The notes under the pieces were generated by a model that was not told the DNA's origin, ran no database searches, and worked only from the letters and a program-made list of their open reading frames with translations. A program made the translations under genes and the position numbers. 64,000 bases of DNA from Novispirillum itersonii subsp. itersonii ATCC 12639 (lineage in GTDB: Bacteria > Pseudomonadota > Alphaproteobacteria > Rhodospirillales > Rhodospirillaceae). The stretch is from positions 1 through 64,000 of the forward strand of contig NZ_KB907348.1 in assembly GCF_000381985.1 (NCBI RefSeq), in the 5' to 3' direction. Position 1 is the first letter of the stretch. Every line of letters begins with the position of its first letter. Positions 51,293 to 60,805 of this stretch are shown here, piece by piece.

Positions 51293-52042
51293 ATGAGTGA
51301 ACAGGTCTTCATCACTGCTGCCAGACGGCCAACGTCCCCTCAAGGGGGGCTGGGCAGCGCTTGGGTGCTGACGTTCTGTGATCTGATGCTGCTGATTCTG
51401 GTGTTTTTTCTGATGCTCTATGCTACGGCATCTCCGCGCACGCGGGAAATGGCGGCGGCGGTGGGCAGTATTACCCAGACCCTGAATCCGGATAATGTGA
51501 AGCCGCGGGTCGATCTGCGGCCTGCCCCGGAACCGGCGATGACGGCGGCGCGCACTGCCCCGGCGTCGAACCTGTCGTATCTGCGGCTGGTGCTGGAGCA
51601 GACCCGGGCGCAGTCGCCGGCGCTGCAGGATATGCTGCTGACGGAACAGGAAGGCCAGCTTGTGATCTCTCTCCCCGGTGATCTTCTGTTTTCGCCCGGC
51701 GAAACTATGCCCCGCCCGGAGGCCGCCGCTGCGGTGGGCGAACTGGCGTCGGTTCTGTCCCGGCTTGCCAACCGTGTTGCAGTTGCCGGTCATGCGGAAC
51801 CGCTGCCTCTGTCTCCGTCCGGTTTGTCCGCGTGGGAGCTTTCACTGGCCCGTGCTGCTTCGGTGGCGGCGTTACTGGTCTCTAAAGGCTACCCGGGTCA
51901 TCCGCTGATTCTCGGCTATGGTGACAGCAAGCCGTTACCTGCTACCGCGATGGGGGCCTCTACGGCGTCTGACACCGCAGGGTCGGTGGCGGCTCTGGCC
52001 CGGCGGGTTGATCTTCTGATTCTGCCGGGGAGGGAGGGTTGA
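51293..52042 (+). CDS. MotB-like flagellar motor protein with conserved Asp
   Basis: 249 residues. The membrane segment WVLTFCDLMLLILVFFLMLYAT carries Asp30 in the FxDLM setting of MotB, the stator residue that binds the driving ion. The periplasmic part has the OmpA/MotB fold: LVISLPGDLLFSPGETMPRPEAAAAVGELASVLSRLANRVAVAGHAEPLPLS, then LSAWELSLARAASVAALLVSKGYPGHPLILGYGDSKPL, which would hold peptidoglycan. Its stop overlaps the next gene's start. Without motA nearby it may be an accessory stator protein and not the main MotB. Confidence 0.85.
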   Translation: MSEQVFITAARRPTSPQGGLGSAWVLTFCDLMLLILVFFLMLYATASPRTREMAAAVGSITQTLNPDNVKPRVDLRPAPEPAMTAARTAPASNLSYLRLVLEQTRAQSPALQDMLLTEQEGQLVISLPGDLLFSPGETMPRPEAAAAVGELASVLSRLANRVAVAGHAEPLPLSPSGLSAWELSLARAASVAALLVSKGYPGHPLILGYGDSKPLPATAMGASTASDTAGSVAALARRVDLLILPGREG

Positions 52043-55000
52043 TGTCGCCGGTCCGTTTTCCTGCGATTACCCGTTTTTCTGTCCGGCACCCGGCAGCTTG
52101 CCGTACCGGGGCTCTCAGCCTGCATCTGCGGGCTGTTACCAGCCTTCGACTCGGGGTGTTTGTTGCCGTTCTGGCCGGGGGGCTGGGGTTCGGCAGCGCT
52201 GTGGCGGCCGAGATCCGCTCGGCGCCCCACAAAGATTACGGGCGGGTGGTGTTCGACTGGAAAGGCACCGTCGGCTATTCGGCCTCGGTAGAAAAAGGCA
52301 AGGTGCTGATCACCTTTGATCAGCCGGTGCAGGATGACCCGTCTAAGGTCGTCCGCAGCCTGAAGGAGTATGTGTCCGGGGCCAGTCTCAGCCCGGACCG
52401 GAAGACGGTGACGCTGGATCTGAAGGGGGATTTCGCCCCGAAGGCGTTTACCTCTGGGAAGTCGGTGGTGCTCGATCTTCGCAAAACCCGTGAGGAGGCT
52501 GAGCCTCCGGCGGCGAAGCCTGTGGAGCAGAAAGCAGCCGAAGCCAAACCGGCTGAGCCGAAACCGGCGGAAACCAAGCCCGCAGAGACCAAACCGGCTG
52601 AGGCGAAACCCGCCGAAAGTAAACCGGCTGATCCGAAGGCTGCCAAACCGGCAGGGAACACTCTGCCGGTGACGGTCAGTGACCAGCAGGGTGCTGCCCG
52701 GATCACGTTTGACTGGCCGAAAGAGACCAAGTACCGGGTTGAGCTGCTGCCGGACCGCAGCCGGTTTACCTTCCAGCGCCCGGCGGTTGTCGATGTGGCG
52801 GCAGTCCGGGCACAGTTGCCGGAGGCGATGCAGGGCTTTAGCGCGACGACAACCCCGAAGACGCTGGTGGTTGATATTCCGACCCCGCCGCAGGGGAAGA
52901 TGCGTCATTCTGCCACCGGACCCCGGGTGCAGGTTGATGTGACAGCCCCGAATGGTCTGGCGACGCCGAAGACACCCCCGGCGGAACCGCAGGTCGCGGC
53001 GGCCCCGGCCGCTGGTGAGGCGCCCGCTCAACCGGCTGCGGCTCCAGCTCCGGTCCCCCCCGCGACGCCCGCTCCGGCTGCGCCCGTGACGCCTCCGGCC
53101 GCGCTCGGCGCTGCGCAGTCCGCAGAGCCGCCGGCAATCAGCCCGGCTGCTGCGGCACTGGAGCAGCTGATGCGCGACAAACTGGGGATGAACCGCCCCG
53201 GTCCGGGGAACCCGACGCCCCCGGCTCCGGCGCAGGAAGCCGATGGCAGCGAGCCGCTGGCAGGGCCGCCGCTGCAGCCGGTGCCGCAGGCCAGCGATTC
53301 GCGGGTAGCCAGCCTGAGTTTTCCGTGGAACGAACCGACCGGTGCCGCTGTCTTCTGGCGCGGCGGCTGGTTATGGGCAGTGTTTGACCGCCCGTCTGAG
53401 GTCGATCTTGGTCTGCTGAAGCGTCTTGGCGGCGGACTGGTCCTGCATGCGGAGCAGCTGCCGAGTAAAACGGCGACCGTGGTGCGGATGCTGATTGAGC
53501 CCGGCTTTAATCCGTCCGTCCGTCGGGAAGGGCAGCTGTGGGTGGTTGACCTGATGAATCAGGCCCCGCGTCCGGCCCGGCCGCTGCCGGTGGAAGCCCA
53601 GTCAAAGAGCCCGGTCGGCCCGCGCCTGCTGGTGCAGGTGACGGACCCGGGCCGGGCGATGGTGCTGGAAGACCCTGAAGTCGGTGACCGCTTTATTGCT
53701 GTGCCCGTGGTGCCGACCGGCAGCGGGATCTTCCCGACGTTCCGCTACCCCGATCTTGATCTGCCGGTGACGGTACAGGGGATTCTGGTCGAGCCGCACA
53801 CCGACGGCATTGTTGTCAATTCCAGCCGCAGCGGTGTGGAAATGACCCAGCCGGGGATTGGTCTGACCTTCTCCCCGGATCTGACGCAGATGCGCACGCT
53901 GGCCGCGGTGGGGACCAAGACCAACCTGCACCGTGTGCTGGATATTGATACCTGGATGCACGGACCGGAGTCCGACTTCCTGAAAAATCGCCAGCTCCTC
54001 CAGATTGCCGTGGCGAATGCCCCCGGTGGGCGGCGGACCAATGCCCGTCTTGATCTGGCCCGCTTCTTCTTTGCGCATGGGTTTGCCGCTGAGGCTCTGG
54101 GCGTTCTGAGGACGATGGTGGCCGACCAGCCGGAAATCGAACAGACGGCCCCGGTCCGGGCCCTGCGCGGGGTGTCTAACTACGCGATGGGCCGTTATGG
54201 CGAGGCTGTTGATGACCTGAGCCATTCCAGCCTGTCCGGCGTGGAGGAGGCGGCATTCTGGCGGGCGGCGGCTCTGGCGGAAATGGGCTCTCCGGCCCTG
54301 CAGGCGTTGACCATGCGGGAGTACGGGGCCCTGCTTGGCTCCTATCCGCGCCGGGTCAAGGTGCCTCTGGCTCTGACGGCGGCGACGGCTTCAGTCGCTG
54401 CCGGGGATGACCTGGGCACCAATACGTTTCTGACGGCTGCCAAGGTGCCGGATAACACGGCGCATGAACTGGCGGCGATCGGCTATCTGTCGGCCAAGCA
54501 GGAAGAGTTGCGCGGTAATTTTGATCAGGCGCTGAATACCTACGATCAGGTGGCCGAAACCACAGACCGTTATTACCGGGCGATGGCTCTCTATGATGCG
54601 CTGATGCTGCGCAACCGTCTGGAAGAGCTGACGCTGGATAAGCTGATTGACGGTCTGGAAAGTCTGCGGTTTGCCTGGCGTGGCGGTGACTTTGAATTCA
54701 AGCTGCTGATGCAGCTGGGGGATCTGTACACCCAGAAGCAGGATTACGGCGAGGCCCTGCGGGTCTGGCAGCAGGCGGCGTCGTATTTTGAAGACCGTAA
54801 GGAAGCGGTGATTGCCGCGAACCGGATGCGGGAAACCTTCGAGAAGCTGTTCTTTGACGGGGCGGCTGATGCACTGCCGCCGATTCGGGCAATTGCACTG
54901 TATGAAGAATTCCGCGAGCTGACTCCGGCTGGCCCGAAGGGGGATGAGATGATCCGCCGCCTGTCTGACCGTCTGGTCGGGGTGGATCTGCTGCCGCAGG

Positions 55001-55641
55001 CTGCGGCCCTGCTTGACCGCCAGATTGAGTTCCGTCTGAACGGGCAGGATAAGGTGAAGGTGGGAACCCGGCTTGGGCTGGTCTACCTGCTGAACCGTGA
55101 ACCGCAGAAGGCTGTTGAGTCGCTGCTGAAGACTTCTAGCCCTGAAACGACACCAGCCCCGCTGGAGCGTCAGCGTCAGCGTCTGATGGCACGGGCTCTG
55201 GCCGATATGGGCCGCAGCGCCGATGCGATTGATCTGCTTGAGGTCGATGACAGCCGCGAAGCGGATTTGCTGCGGGCGGAAATCTATTGGAAAGACCGCA
55301 ACTGGCCGAAGGTGGCTGAAGTGTTCTCCCGTCTGGTGCCGGAACCGGCAGCGGACCTGACGCTGACCGATAATCAGGCCCGGATGCTGCTGGACTGGGC
55401 CACGGCCCTGACCCTTGGGCAGAACGAGCGAGGGGTGTTTGAGTTGCGTCGCCGCTATATCGGGGCGATGGAAAAGACACCGTTTGCCAATGCCTTTGAT
55501 CTGATCACCACCACCCCGGAAGGGGGCCTGATCGATTACCGGACCATTGCCAGCCGGATCAAGCAGGCGGAAAACTTCCAGTCCTTCCTCGCCAGCTATC
55601 AGGAGCGACTGCGGAATCAGGGGCTGAGTGGTATCAACTGA
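52042..55641 (+). CDS. Very large periplasmic TPR protein linked to the motor cluster
   Basis: 1199 residues. The ATG overlaps the preceding stop behind GGGAGGG. A long N-terminal stretch leads to a signal peptide (LGVFVAVLAGGLGFGSAVAA, about 37-56). Then a beta-rich domain (about 57-150, RVVFDWKG... VVLDLRK), a Lys-Pro-Ala-Glu repeat linker (about 155-205), a second similar beta domain (about 210-300), a Pro/Ala linker (about 305-410), a third (about 415-515), and a helical TPR half (about 640-1199, e.g. RALRGVSNYAMGRYGEAVDDL). The two linkers could span the periplasm. Translational coupling to the MotB-like pair suggests a motor or stator scaffold. No close family recognised. Confidence 0.8.
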   Translation: MSPVRFPAITRFSVRHPAACRTGALSLHLRAVTSLRLGVFVAVLAGGLGFGSAVAAEIRSAPHKDYGRVVFDWKGTVGYSASVEKGKVLITFDQPVQDDPSKVVRSLKEYVSGASLSPDRKTVTLDLKGDFAPKAFTSGKSVVLDLRKTREEAEPPAAKPVEQKAAEAKPAEPKPAETKPAETKPAEAKPAESKPADPKAAKPAGNTLPVTVSDQQGAARITFDWPKETKYRVELLPDRSRFTFQRPAVVDVAAVRAQLPEAMQGFSATTTPKTLVVDIPTPPQGKMRHSATGPRVQVDVTAPNGLATPKTPPAEPQVAAAPAAGEAPAQPAAAPAPVPPATPAPAAPVTPPAALGAAQSAEPPAISPAAAALEQLMRDKLGMNRPGPGNPTPPAPAQEADGSEPLAGPPLQPVPQASDSRVASLSFPWNEPTGAAVFWRGGWLWAVFDRPSEVDLGLLKRLGGGLVLHAEQLPSKTATVVRMLIEPGFNPSVRREGQLWVVDLMNQAPRPARPLPVEAQSKSPVGPRLLVQVTDPGRAMVLEDPEVGDRFIAVPVVPTGSGIFPTFRYPDLDLPVTVQGILVEPHTDGIVVNSSRSGVEMTQPGIGLTFSPDLTQMRTLAAVGTKTNLHRVLDIDTWMHGPESDFLKNRQLLQIAVANAPGGRRTNARLDLARFFFAHGFAAEALGVLRTMVADQPEIEQTAPVRALRGVSNYAMGRYGEAVDDLSHSSLSGVEEAAFWRAAALAEMGSPALQALTMREYGALLGSYPRRVKVPLALTAATASVAAGDDLGTNTFLTAAKVPDNTAHELAAIGYLSAKQEELRGNFDQALNTYDQVAETTDRYYRAMALYDALMLRNRLEELTLDKLIDGLESLRFAWRGGDFEFKLLMQLGDLYTQKQDYGEALRVWQQAASYFEDRKEAVIAANRMRETFEKLFFDGAADALPPIRAIALYEEFRELTPAGPKGDEMIRRLSDRLVGVDLLPQAAALLDRQIEFRLNGQDKVKVGTRLGLVYLLNREPQKAVESLLKTSSPETTPAPLERQRQRLMARALADMGRSADAIDLLEVDDSREADLLRAEIYWKDRNWPKVAEVFSRLVPEPAADLTLTDNQARMLLDWATALTLGQNERGVFELRRRYIGAMEKTPFANAFDLITTTPEGGLIDYRTIASRIKQAENFQSFLASYQERLRNQGLSGIN

Positions 55642-55665
55642 GGCCCTTCTCCCGAAAGAAAACAA

Positions 55666-55695
55666 AATCCCCCGGACGATCGTGTCCGGGGGATT
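55666..55695 (+). terminator. Intrinsic terminator after the TPR gene
   Basis: AATCCCCCGGAC and GTCCGGGGGATT with a six-base loop and a following T-run, 25 bases past the stop. Confidence 0.95.
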
Positions 55696-55728
55696 TTTTC
55701 TTGGGCTGTCGCTGGAGCATCATAAAAA

Positions 55729-55759
55729 AGACGCCCCGAAGGTCACCCGCGGGGCGTCT
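55729..55759 (-). terminator. Intrinsic terminator after the second chemoreceptor
   Basis: AGACGCCCCG and CGGGGCGTCT with an eleven-base loop, followed leftward by TTTTT. Confidence 0.9.
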
Positions 55760-55773
55760 GTGGTCTTTGGGGC

Positions 55774-57564
55774 TCAGGCAGCCCGTAACAGGGGCTGTTC
55801 CGGCTGATGGTGGCCTATGGCCGTCTGTGGCAAGGTCACAACAGTTCCGGATGTGGTTCCGGGCTGCTGTTCGGCGGTTTCTGCCATCGCCTGATCCCGC
55901 AGCCAGGTCAGGAAGCTGTCGACTTCCCGCTCCAGTCCGGAGCTTTCTTCCAGCAGGGAGCCGGAGGCGGACAGAACGGTTTCTGACAGCTGCCGGGTGG
56001 TCTGGGCCATGCTTGCCACCCCGGAAATGCTGCGGGCCGTATCGCGGGCACCGACCGAGACATGCTCAACGTTGCGGGCAATTTCTTCGGTAGCGCCGCG
56101 CTGCTGCTCAATGGCGCCGGCTTCGGTGGCAGACAGCTCTTCCAGCGTGTTAATGATGCCGACAATCCGCTCGACGGCAACGGCAGCCGCCTGACTGGCA
56201 GCCTGTACCGAGGTGATACGGGTATTGATGTCCTGCGCGGCGGACGCCGTCTGTCCGGCCAGTGCCTTGACCTCACTGGCAACCACAGTAAAGCCTTTTC
56301 CGGCGTCTCCGGCCCGTGCGGCTTCAATGGTGGCATTAAGGGCGAGAAGATTCGTCTGGCTGGCAATGGCCTGAATCAGCTGCAGGACCTGCCCGATTTC
56401 GTTAGCAGTATCGCACAGTTCGGCGATTTCACGGCTGACAGTGGCGGCATCTTCGACGGCTGAGCGGGCTACAGCGGCAGATTTTTGCTTTTGGCGGGCA
56501 ATTTCGTCGATTGAGGTGGTCAGTTCGATTCCGGCAGAAGCGACCATCTCAGCGGCGGCAGAGGCCTCTTCCGTTCCTGACAGAGCTGTCTCGCTGTGGG
56601 TGGTGGTATCATCGGCTGTGGAGCTAAGGGTGATTGCAGTTTCATACAGGGCTGAGCCTGATCCTTTGAGGGACGAAACCGCTGTCCGGACCCGTTCTTC
56701 CAGAGAGGCTGCCAGCGCGAGCAGGTCATCCCGCCGCTGTTGAGCGGCAAGACGGGTCTGTTCTTCCCGTTCTGCCCGCAGACGGGCCGCTTCTTCAGCA
56801 TTCTCGCGAAACTGTTCCAGCGCCCGGGCCATGTCACCCAGATCATCCTGCCGTTTCAGGAACGGGACCTGGGCATGGAGGTCACCGCCTGCAATCCCAG
56901 ACATAGAGGCGCGGATTTTCAGCAACGGTCCGGTCAGCCACAGGCGGGCCAGCAGCAGGGCTGTGGTCAAGGCCAGCAGGCTGGCCCCAAGGCCGAACAG
57001 AGCGCCGATGATCTGCGTATGGCGGATCGGGGCGTAGAATTCGGCGGTGGTCTGCCCGACAAACAGGATGCCGATTACAGTGCCATTGCGGTCACGGATC
57101 GGGTCGTACCCGACGATATAGGCCTGCCCGAGAATATCAACGGTCCCCCGGAACGGTTGCCCTTTGACCAGGACTGATTCGTATGCGGCGTTTCGGTCAA
57201 GAGTGGTACCGATTGCGCGGCTGCCATCATTCTTCAGAATGCTGGTGGCGATCCGGCGGTCCCCCATAAACAGGGTGGCAACGCCTTTGGTGACGGCAGA
57301 GATCCGGTCGGGGATGGCATTGTTATCGTTCAGAAGGGCCTCTCCGGCCCGCATCTGTCCATCTTCGATAAACACCGGCCCGCCGATGTCTTTCAGCTCT
57401 TTCCATGCGACCCGCATGGCCAGTTCCAGAGCATCGTTGGCGCGTCGTTCCGCGTCACGGGTCAGTAGAACCGTATTTACGGCGGTGACGGCGGCTGCCA
57501 CGCTCAGGGCAGTCAGGACGACGATGGCGGCAATGCGCCACGACAGGGTGAGTCGGAGTTTCAT
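55774..57564 (-). CDS. Methyl-accepting chemotaxis protein with Cache-type sensor
   Basis: 596 residues. A membrane segment (about 10-32), a single-Cache-like periplasmic domain (about 35-183: [70 protein letters not shown]), a second membrane segment (about 185-210), HAMP, and a signalling domain with tip [22 protein letters not shown] near 400. The sensor resembles those for small carboxylates, but no ligand can be assigned. Transcribed leftward, convergent with the motor cluster. Confidence 0.93.
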   Translation of the reverse strand: MKLRLTLSWRIAAIVVLTALSVAAAVTAVNTVLLTRDAERRANDALELAMRVAWKELKDIGGPVFIEDGQMRAGEALLNDNNAIPDRISAVTKGVATLFMGDRRIATSILKNDGSRAIGTTLDRNAAYESVLVKGQPFRGTVDILGQAYIVGYDPIRDRNGTVIGILFVGQTTAEFYAPIRHTQIIGALFGLGASLLALTTALLLARLWLTGPLLKIRASMSGIAGGDLHAQVPFLKRQDDLGDMARALEQFRENAEEAARLRAEREEQTRLAAQQRRDDLLALAASLEERVRTAVSSLKGSGSALYETAITLSSTADDTTTHSETALSGTEEASAAAEMVASAGIELTTSIDEIARQKQKSAAVARSAVEDAATVSREIAELCDTANEIGQVLQLIQAIASQTNLLALNATIEAARAGDAGKGFTVVASEVKALAGQTASAAQDINTRITSVQAASQAAAVAVERIVGIINTLEELSATEAGAIEQQRGATEEIARNVEHVSVGARDTARSISGVASMAQTTRQLSETVLSASGSLLEESSGLEREVDSFLTWLRDQAMAETAEQQPGTTSGTVVTLPQTAIGHHQPEQPLLRAA

Positions 57565-57896
57565 GCTTATCCCCAGTCAGCAGACAGGGGGATATTCTAG
57601 ACCCGGTCCGCTGCTCTTGTGCCCGGCCCGGTGTTCTGTGGGGTGCCGGATTACTTCAGTTTTGTTACGCGCACCATTGGCCTTTTTTAATTTGTGGTCA
57701 ATGGTCCTAAGGGCGTAAGAGGGGGAGGGAAGTGTCTGAAAACTATGCCTAAAGATATATGGTGATAGAGGCTTTATTGTATGTTTAGGAATGTATAGAT
57801 CCCTATTTTTCTATTGGTTCTTCAGATTTGTGGATATGAGTAACCGCAGAGTCAGGGTTGCTCTGATTTTCGTATGAAGAAGAATGAAAACAAAAC
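57565..57896. other. Intergenic region between the chemoreceptor and the tRNA genes
   Basis: About 330 bases, AT-rich in its middle (57740-57840). It should contain the chemoreceptor promoter. I found no matching sigma-28, sigma-54 or clear sigma-70 pair and no gene. Confidence 0.4.
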
Positions 57897-57923
57897 CCCC
57901 GCCAAGTCAGTGACTTGACGGGG
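57897..57923 (-). terminator. Terminator of tRNA-Pro copy 1
   Basis: CCCCGCCAAGTCA and TGACTTGACGGGG form a near-perfect stem, followed leftward by TTTTG. It begins six bases past the CCA end. Confidence 0.9.
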
Positions 57924-57928
57924 TTAAT

Positions 57929-58005
57929 TGGTCGGAGTGAGAGGATTCGAACCTCCGGCCCCTGCCTCCCGAAGACAGTGCTCTACCAGGCTGAGCTACA
58001 CTCCG
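57929..58005 (-). tRNA. tRNA-Pro (anticodon CGG), copy 1
   Basis: 77 bases including encoded CCA. Acceptor CGGAGTG/CACTCCG, D arm GCTC...GAGC with AGCCTGGTA loop, anticodon stem CTGTC/GGCAG around loop TTCGGGA (anticodon CGG, G37), T arm GGAGG-TTCGAAT-CCTCT. It reads CCG codons. Identical to the copy at 58221-58297. Confidence 0.96.
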
Positions 58006-58188
58006 GTATCGGGATATCCGCTGTCTCTGTTTGGCTTTGCAACCAGTTGATATTGCGGATTTTTATTTTCTCTTCACTGCGTTAGCGGCGTCGAGGGCGG
58101 CTTTATAGCGCCCCCAGTCGATCTGCGCAAGAGAAGGTTTCAGAAAGACTGCAGATTTTGGAGAGTTTTTGTGGGTAAGAAACAAAAA

Positions 58189-58215
58189 CCCCGCCAAGTC
58201 AGTGACTTGACGGGG
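58189..58215 (-). terminator. Terminator of tRNA-Pro copy 2
   Basis: Same 27-base hairpin as copy 1, followed leftward by TTTTTG. It lies between the two tRNA genes, so each copy is its own transcription unit. Confidence 0.9.
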
Positions 58216-58220
58216 TTAAT

Positions 58221-58297
58221 TGGTCGGAGTGAGAGGATTCGAACCTCCGGCCCCTGCCTCCCGAAGACAGTGCTCTACCAGGCTGAGCTACACTCCG
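58221..58297 (-). tRNA. tRNA-Pro (anticodon CGG), copy 2
   Basis: Base-for-base identical to copy 1 over all 77 positions, including CCA. The upstream flank is similar to but diverged from that of copy 1. The first gene of this leftward pair. Confidence 0.96.
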
Positions 58298-58507
58298 GTA
58301 TCGGGATTTCCACTTTCTGTCAGTCTGTTTAACAGATTGATTGAGCGGATTTTCTTCGCCGTTTGTCGGCGTCGAGGGCGGCTTTATACCGCTCTGACGC
58401 CATTGGTGCAAGACTCTTTTTCAGATTTTTTAAAACGGCTTGCCTTTTTCCGCTCGCATCGCCCCGGAAAAGCAAACCCCGCCGGGTCGGGCGGGGTCTG
58501 GCTGGGA

Positions 58508-59536
58508 TCAGTAGGCGCGTTCGATGCAGAAATCGACGATCCCGATCAAGGATTGCTTCATCGGCCCATCGGGGAACTGGTCAAGGCTGGCCTTGGCGGC
58601 ATCGCCATAGGCCCGGGCGCGGTCAATGGTCGCCTGCAGCGTGCCGTACTGTTCCATCAGCCGCATGGCTTCCGGCAGATCAGCGTCGGTCTGTTCCAGC
58701 GCTTCCATGGTACGGGTCCAGAAGGCGCGTTCGCTGTCATCAGCCTGTGCGACCGCCAGAATCACCGGCAGGGTGATTTTTCCTTCCCGGAAGTCGTCGC
58801 CGACTGTTTTGCCCAGCTTTTCCTGATTGGCAGAATAGTCGAGGTAGTCGTCAACCAGCTGGAAGGCGATGCCAAGGGCCATGCCATAGTCGTGCAGGGC
58901 TTTGGCCGGGCCACCGCTTTTGCCTGCCACTTCGGCGCCGACCTGACAGGCGGCGGCAAACAGTTCGGCTGTCTTGCCCTGAATCACTTCGAGGTAAGAG
59001 GCTTCGCTGGTGGCGATATCATTGGCGGTGATCAGCTGCTGCACCTCGCCTTCGGCGATAACGCGGGAGGCGCGGGACAGAATCTCCAGCACCTTCAGGT
59101 TTCCCGGCTCAACCATCAGCTCGAAAGCGCGGGAGAACAGGAAGTCACCGACCAGCACGCTCGGCTTGTTGCCGAACAGGGCATTGGCGCTGGCCTGCCC
59201 CCGGCGCAACAGGCTTTCATCGACCACGTCGTCGTGCAGCAGGGTGGCGGTATGGATGAATTCCACACAGGTCGCCAGCTTGACGTGATCATCCCCCCGG
59301 TAGCCGCACAGATCGGCGGCGGCCAGCGTCAGCATCGGGCGCAGGCGCTTGCCGCCTGCCGCAACCAGATGACCGGCCAGCTGCGGAATCAGCGCCACCG
59401 GGCTGTGCATGCGGGCGATAATGGTTTCGTTAACGCGCAGCATGTCGGCGGCCACCAGATCAACCAATTGGTTGAGGGCGTCGGTTCCGGTAAGCGGGGC
59501 GGCGGAAGCGGGGGCGGCAGAAACTGTGCTGGTCAC
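58508..59536 (-). CDS. ispB: Long-chain trans-polyprenyl diphosphate synthase (ubiquinone side chain)
   Basis: 342 residues from a GTG at 59536 behind CAGGA. Both aspartate-rich motifs are present: LLHDDVVDES and LVDDYLDY, with GGKRLRPML near the N-terminus and EVQQLITANDIATSEASYLEVIQGKTAELF. It extends farnesyl diphosphate with isopentenyl units to the C40-C50 chain of ubiquinone. Chain length (octa-, nona- or decaprenyl) cannot be read here; decaprenyl is common in alphaproteobacteria. Divergent from the DUF2007 gene, a usual arrangement in the class. Confidence 0.94.
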   Translation of the reverse strand: MTSTVSAAPASAAPLTGTDALNQLVDLVAADMLRVNETIIARMHSPVALIPQLAGHLVAAGGKRLRPMLTLAAADLCGYRGDDHVKLATCVEFIHTATLLHDDVVDESLLRRGQASANALFGNKPSVLVGDFLFSRAFELMVEPGNLKVLEILSRASRVIAEGEVQQLITANDIATSEASYLEVIQGKTAELFAAACQVGAEVAGKSGGPAKALHDYGMALGIAFQLVDDYLDYSANQEKLGKTVGDDFREGKITLPVILAVAQADDSERAFWTRTMEALEQTDADLPEAMRLMEQYGTLQATIDRARAYGDAAKASLDQFPDGPMKQSLIGIVDFCIERAY

Positions 59537-59771
59537 GGCTATTCCTGATACAATAAACAGTACAGAGCGCCGCGCAGCCTGCGGAGACCCGGGCGTCCGG
59601 CGTCCGGAGAATAGGTTTCGGCCCCCGGTGCGGTCAAGCCGCAAAGCCATGCCAGCCCCTGTGATGGCGGAGTCGTGACAGTGCCGTGCGTCAATCCCTG
59701 TGCGGCTGTGTCTGCCGGATCACAGGCCGGGCCGGTCGGCAGGCAGATAAAAGCGATGAGGAGGAGCGGGC

Positions 59772-59984
59772 ATGATCGAAATTCTGCGAACCAATGATGT
59801 GGTCCTGCTCTCCGCACTGGAAGTTGAGCTGACGGTCAACCGCATCGATACGGTGATTCTCGATGACTGTTCCAGCACGGCGCTGGGCTGTACCGGGCTG
59901 GTGGCCCGGCGGCTGATGGTCCATGCCGATCAGGAACAACAGGCGCGGCGGGTCTGCTCGGATTTCATGAAGGTCCATGGCTGA
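59772..59984 (+). CDS. DUF2007 small protein
   Basis: 70 residues with a GAGGAG ribosome-binding site. MIEILRTNDVVLLSALEVELTVNRIDTVILDDCSS... GLVARRLMVHADQEQQARRVC is the DUF2007 fold, an ACT/GlnB-like small domain of unknown function. Its last eight bases overlap the next gene, so the two are coupled. It is widely found between a polyprenyl synthase gene and a tRNA methyltransferase gene in alphaproteobacteria. Confidence 0.88.
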   Translation: MIEILRTNDVVLLSALEVELTVNRIDTVILDDCSSTALGCTGLVARRLMVHADQEQQARRVCSDFMKVHG

Positions 59985-60753
59985 TACCGCTGACGACTCC
60001 GGGGTGACGGAAACCGCTTTGCTGGCGGGGCGGTTCCGGTTGCTGCAACCGGCGGACGGTTACCGGGTGGCGATTGACCCGGTGCTGCTGGCAGCCTGTG
60101 TGCCGGAAGAGGCGCAGGGCCGGGTGCTGGATGTTGGCGTCGGCACCGGGGCGGCACTGGGCTGTGTGCTGTCCCGTTGTCCCAGTATGACGGGTGCCGG
60201 GCTGGAACTTCATCCCCCCCATGCGGCGCTGGCCCGCCGGATGCTGACCGTCAACGGCTGGACCGGGCGGGCCGAGGTGATCGAAGGCGATGTCACCGCC
60301 CGTCCGGCCCCGGTGCCGGGCAGCGCTTTTGACTGGGTGATCACCAATCCCCCGTATCATGGCCCCGGGACTTCCCCGCGGGAAGCCGGACGGGCCGGAG
60401 CGCATATGGAAGCGGTCCCGCTGGCGCGGTGGCTATCTTTCTGTGTGCGGTGTCTGGCCCCGCAGGGGCAGCTTGCCATAGTCCACCGGGCTGACCGCGC
60501 CGGGGATATTCTGGCGGCGCTGTCAGCGGACGGTAAGATCGGTGCCCTGACGGTGATCCCCCTGTGGCCGAAAGCCGGAGTGGCGGCAAAGCGGGTGCTG
60601 GTGACCGGGCGCAAGGGCAGCCGCGCCCCGCTGACCCTGCACCCGGGCGTGGTGCTGCACCGCGCTGACGGCACCTTTACCCCGGAAGCCGAACAGATTC
60701 TGCGGGTGGGCGGTGGCGTTCCTAAGTTGACGGACCGGGGGGCGGGCGGCTAG
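59977..60753 (+). CDS. TrmN6-like tRNA adenine-N6 methyltransferase
   Basis: 258 residues. SAM-binding motif [20 protein letters not shown] and the catalytic NPPY in [16 protein letters not shown] identify an N6-adenine methyltransferase of the TrmN6 (YfiC) group; the opening [29 protein letters not shown] is also typical. The enterobacterial protein methylates A37 of tRNA1-Val. Overlaps DUF2007 and precedes glyQ by 52 bases. Confidence 0.87.
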   Translation: MADTADDSGVTETALLAGRFRLLQPADGYRVAIDPVLLAACVPEEAQGRVLDVGVGTGAALGCVLSRCPSMTGAGLELHPPHAALARRMLTVNGWTGRAEVIEGDVTARPAPVPGSAFDWVITNPPYHGPGTSPREAGRAGAHMEAVPLARWLSFCVRCLAPQGQLAIVHRADRAGDILAALSADGKIGALTVIPLWPKAGVAAKRVLVTGRKGSRAPLTLHPGVVLHRADGTFTPEAEQILRVGGGVPKLTDRGAGG

Positions 60754-60805
60754 CTTTCAGCCCAGTCTTTATTGTCTTCATATCCAGTCAGACGGAACCG
60801 TCTCC

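Larger units (their letters stand above)
57893..58388. repeat. Tandem duplication carrying two tRNA-Pro(CGG) genes
   Basis: Two direct repeats with a 292-base offset at the tRNAs. The terminator, tRNA and a few bases beyond (TATCGGGAT) are identical; the 5' flanks have drifted but share GCGGATTTT and a 22-base identical block at 58086-58107 and 58367-58388. Selection has kept the RNA while the spacer diverged, so the duplication is not recent, or gene conversion keeps the tRNAs alike. Confidence 0.85.

Noticed and set aside
52540-52650. Short repeated units in the large TPR gene as a possible CRISPR or minisatellite
   Set aside because: They are in-frame codons for a Lys-Pro-Ala-Glu linker, with no spacers.
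54391-55665. A 424-residue frame antisense to the large TPR gene
   Set aside because: High-GC third-position shadow; its start lies in the terminator of the sense gene.
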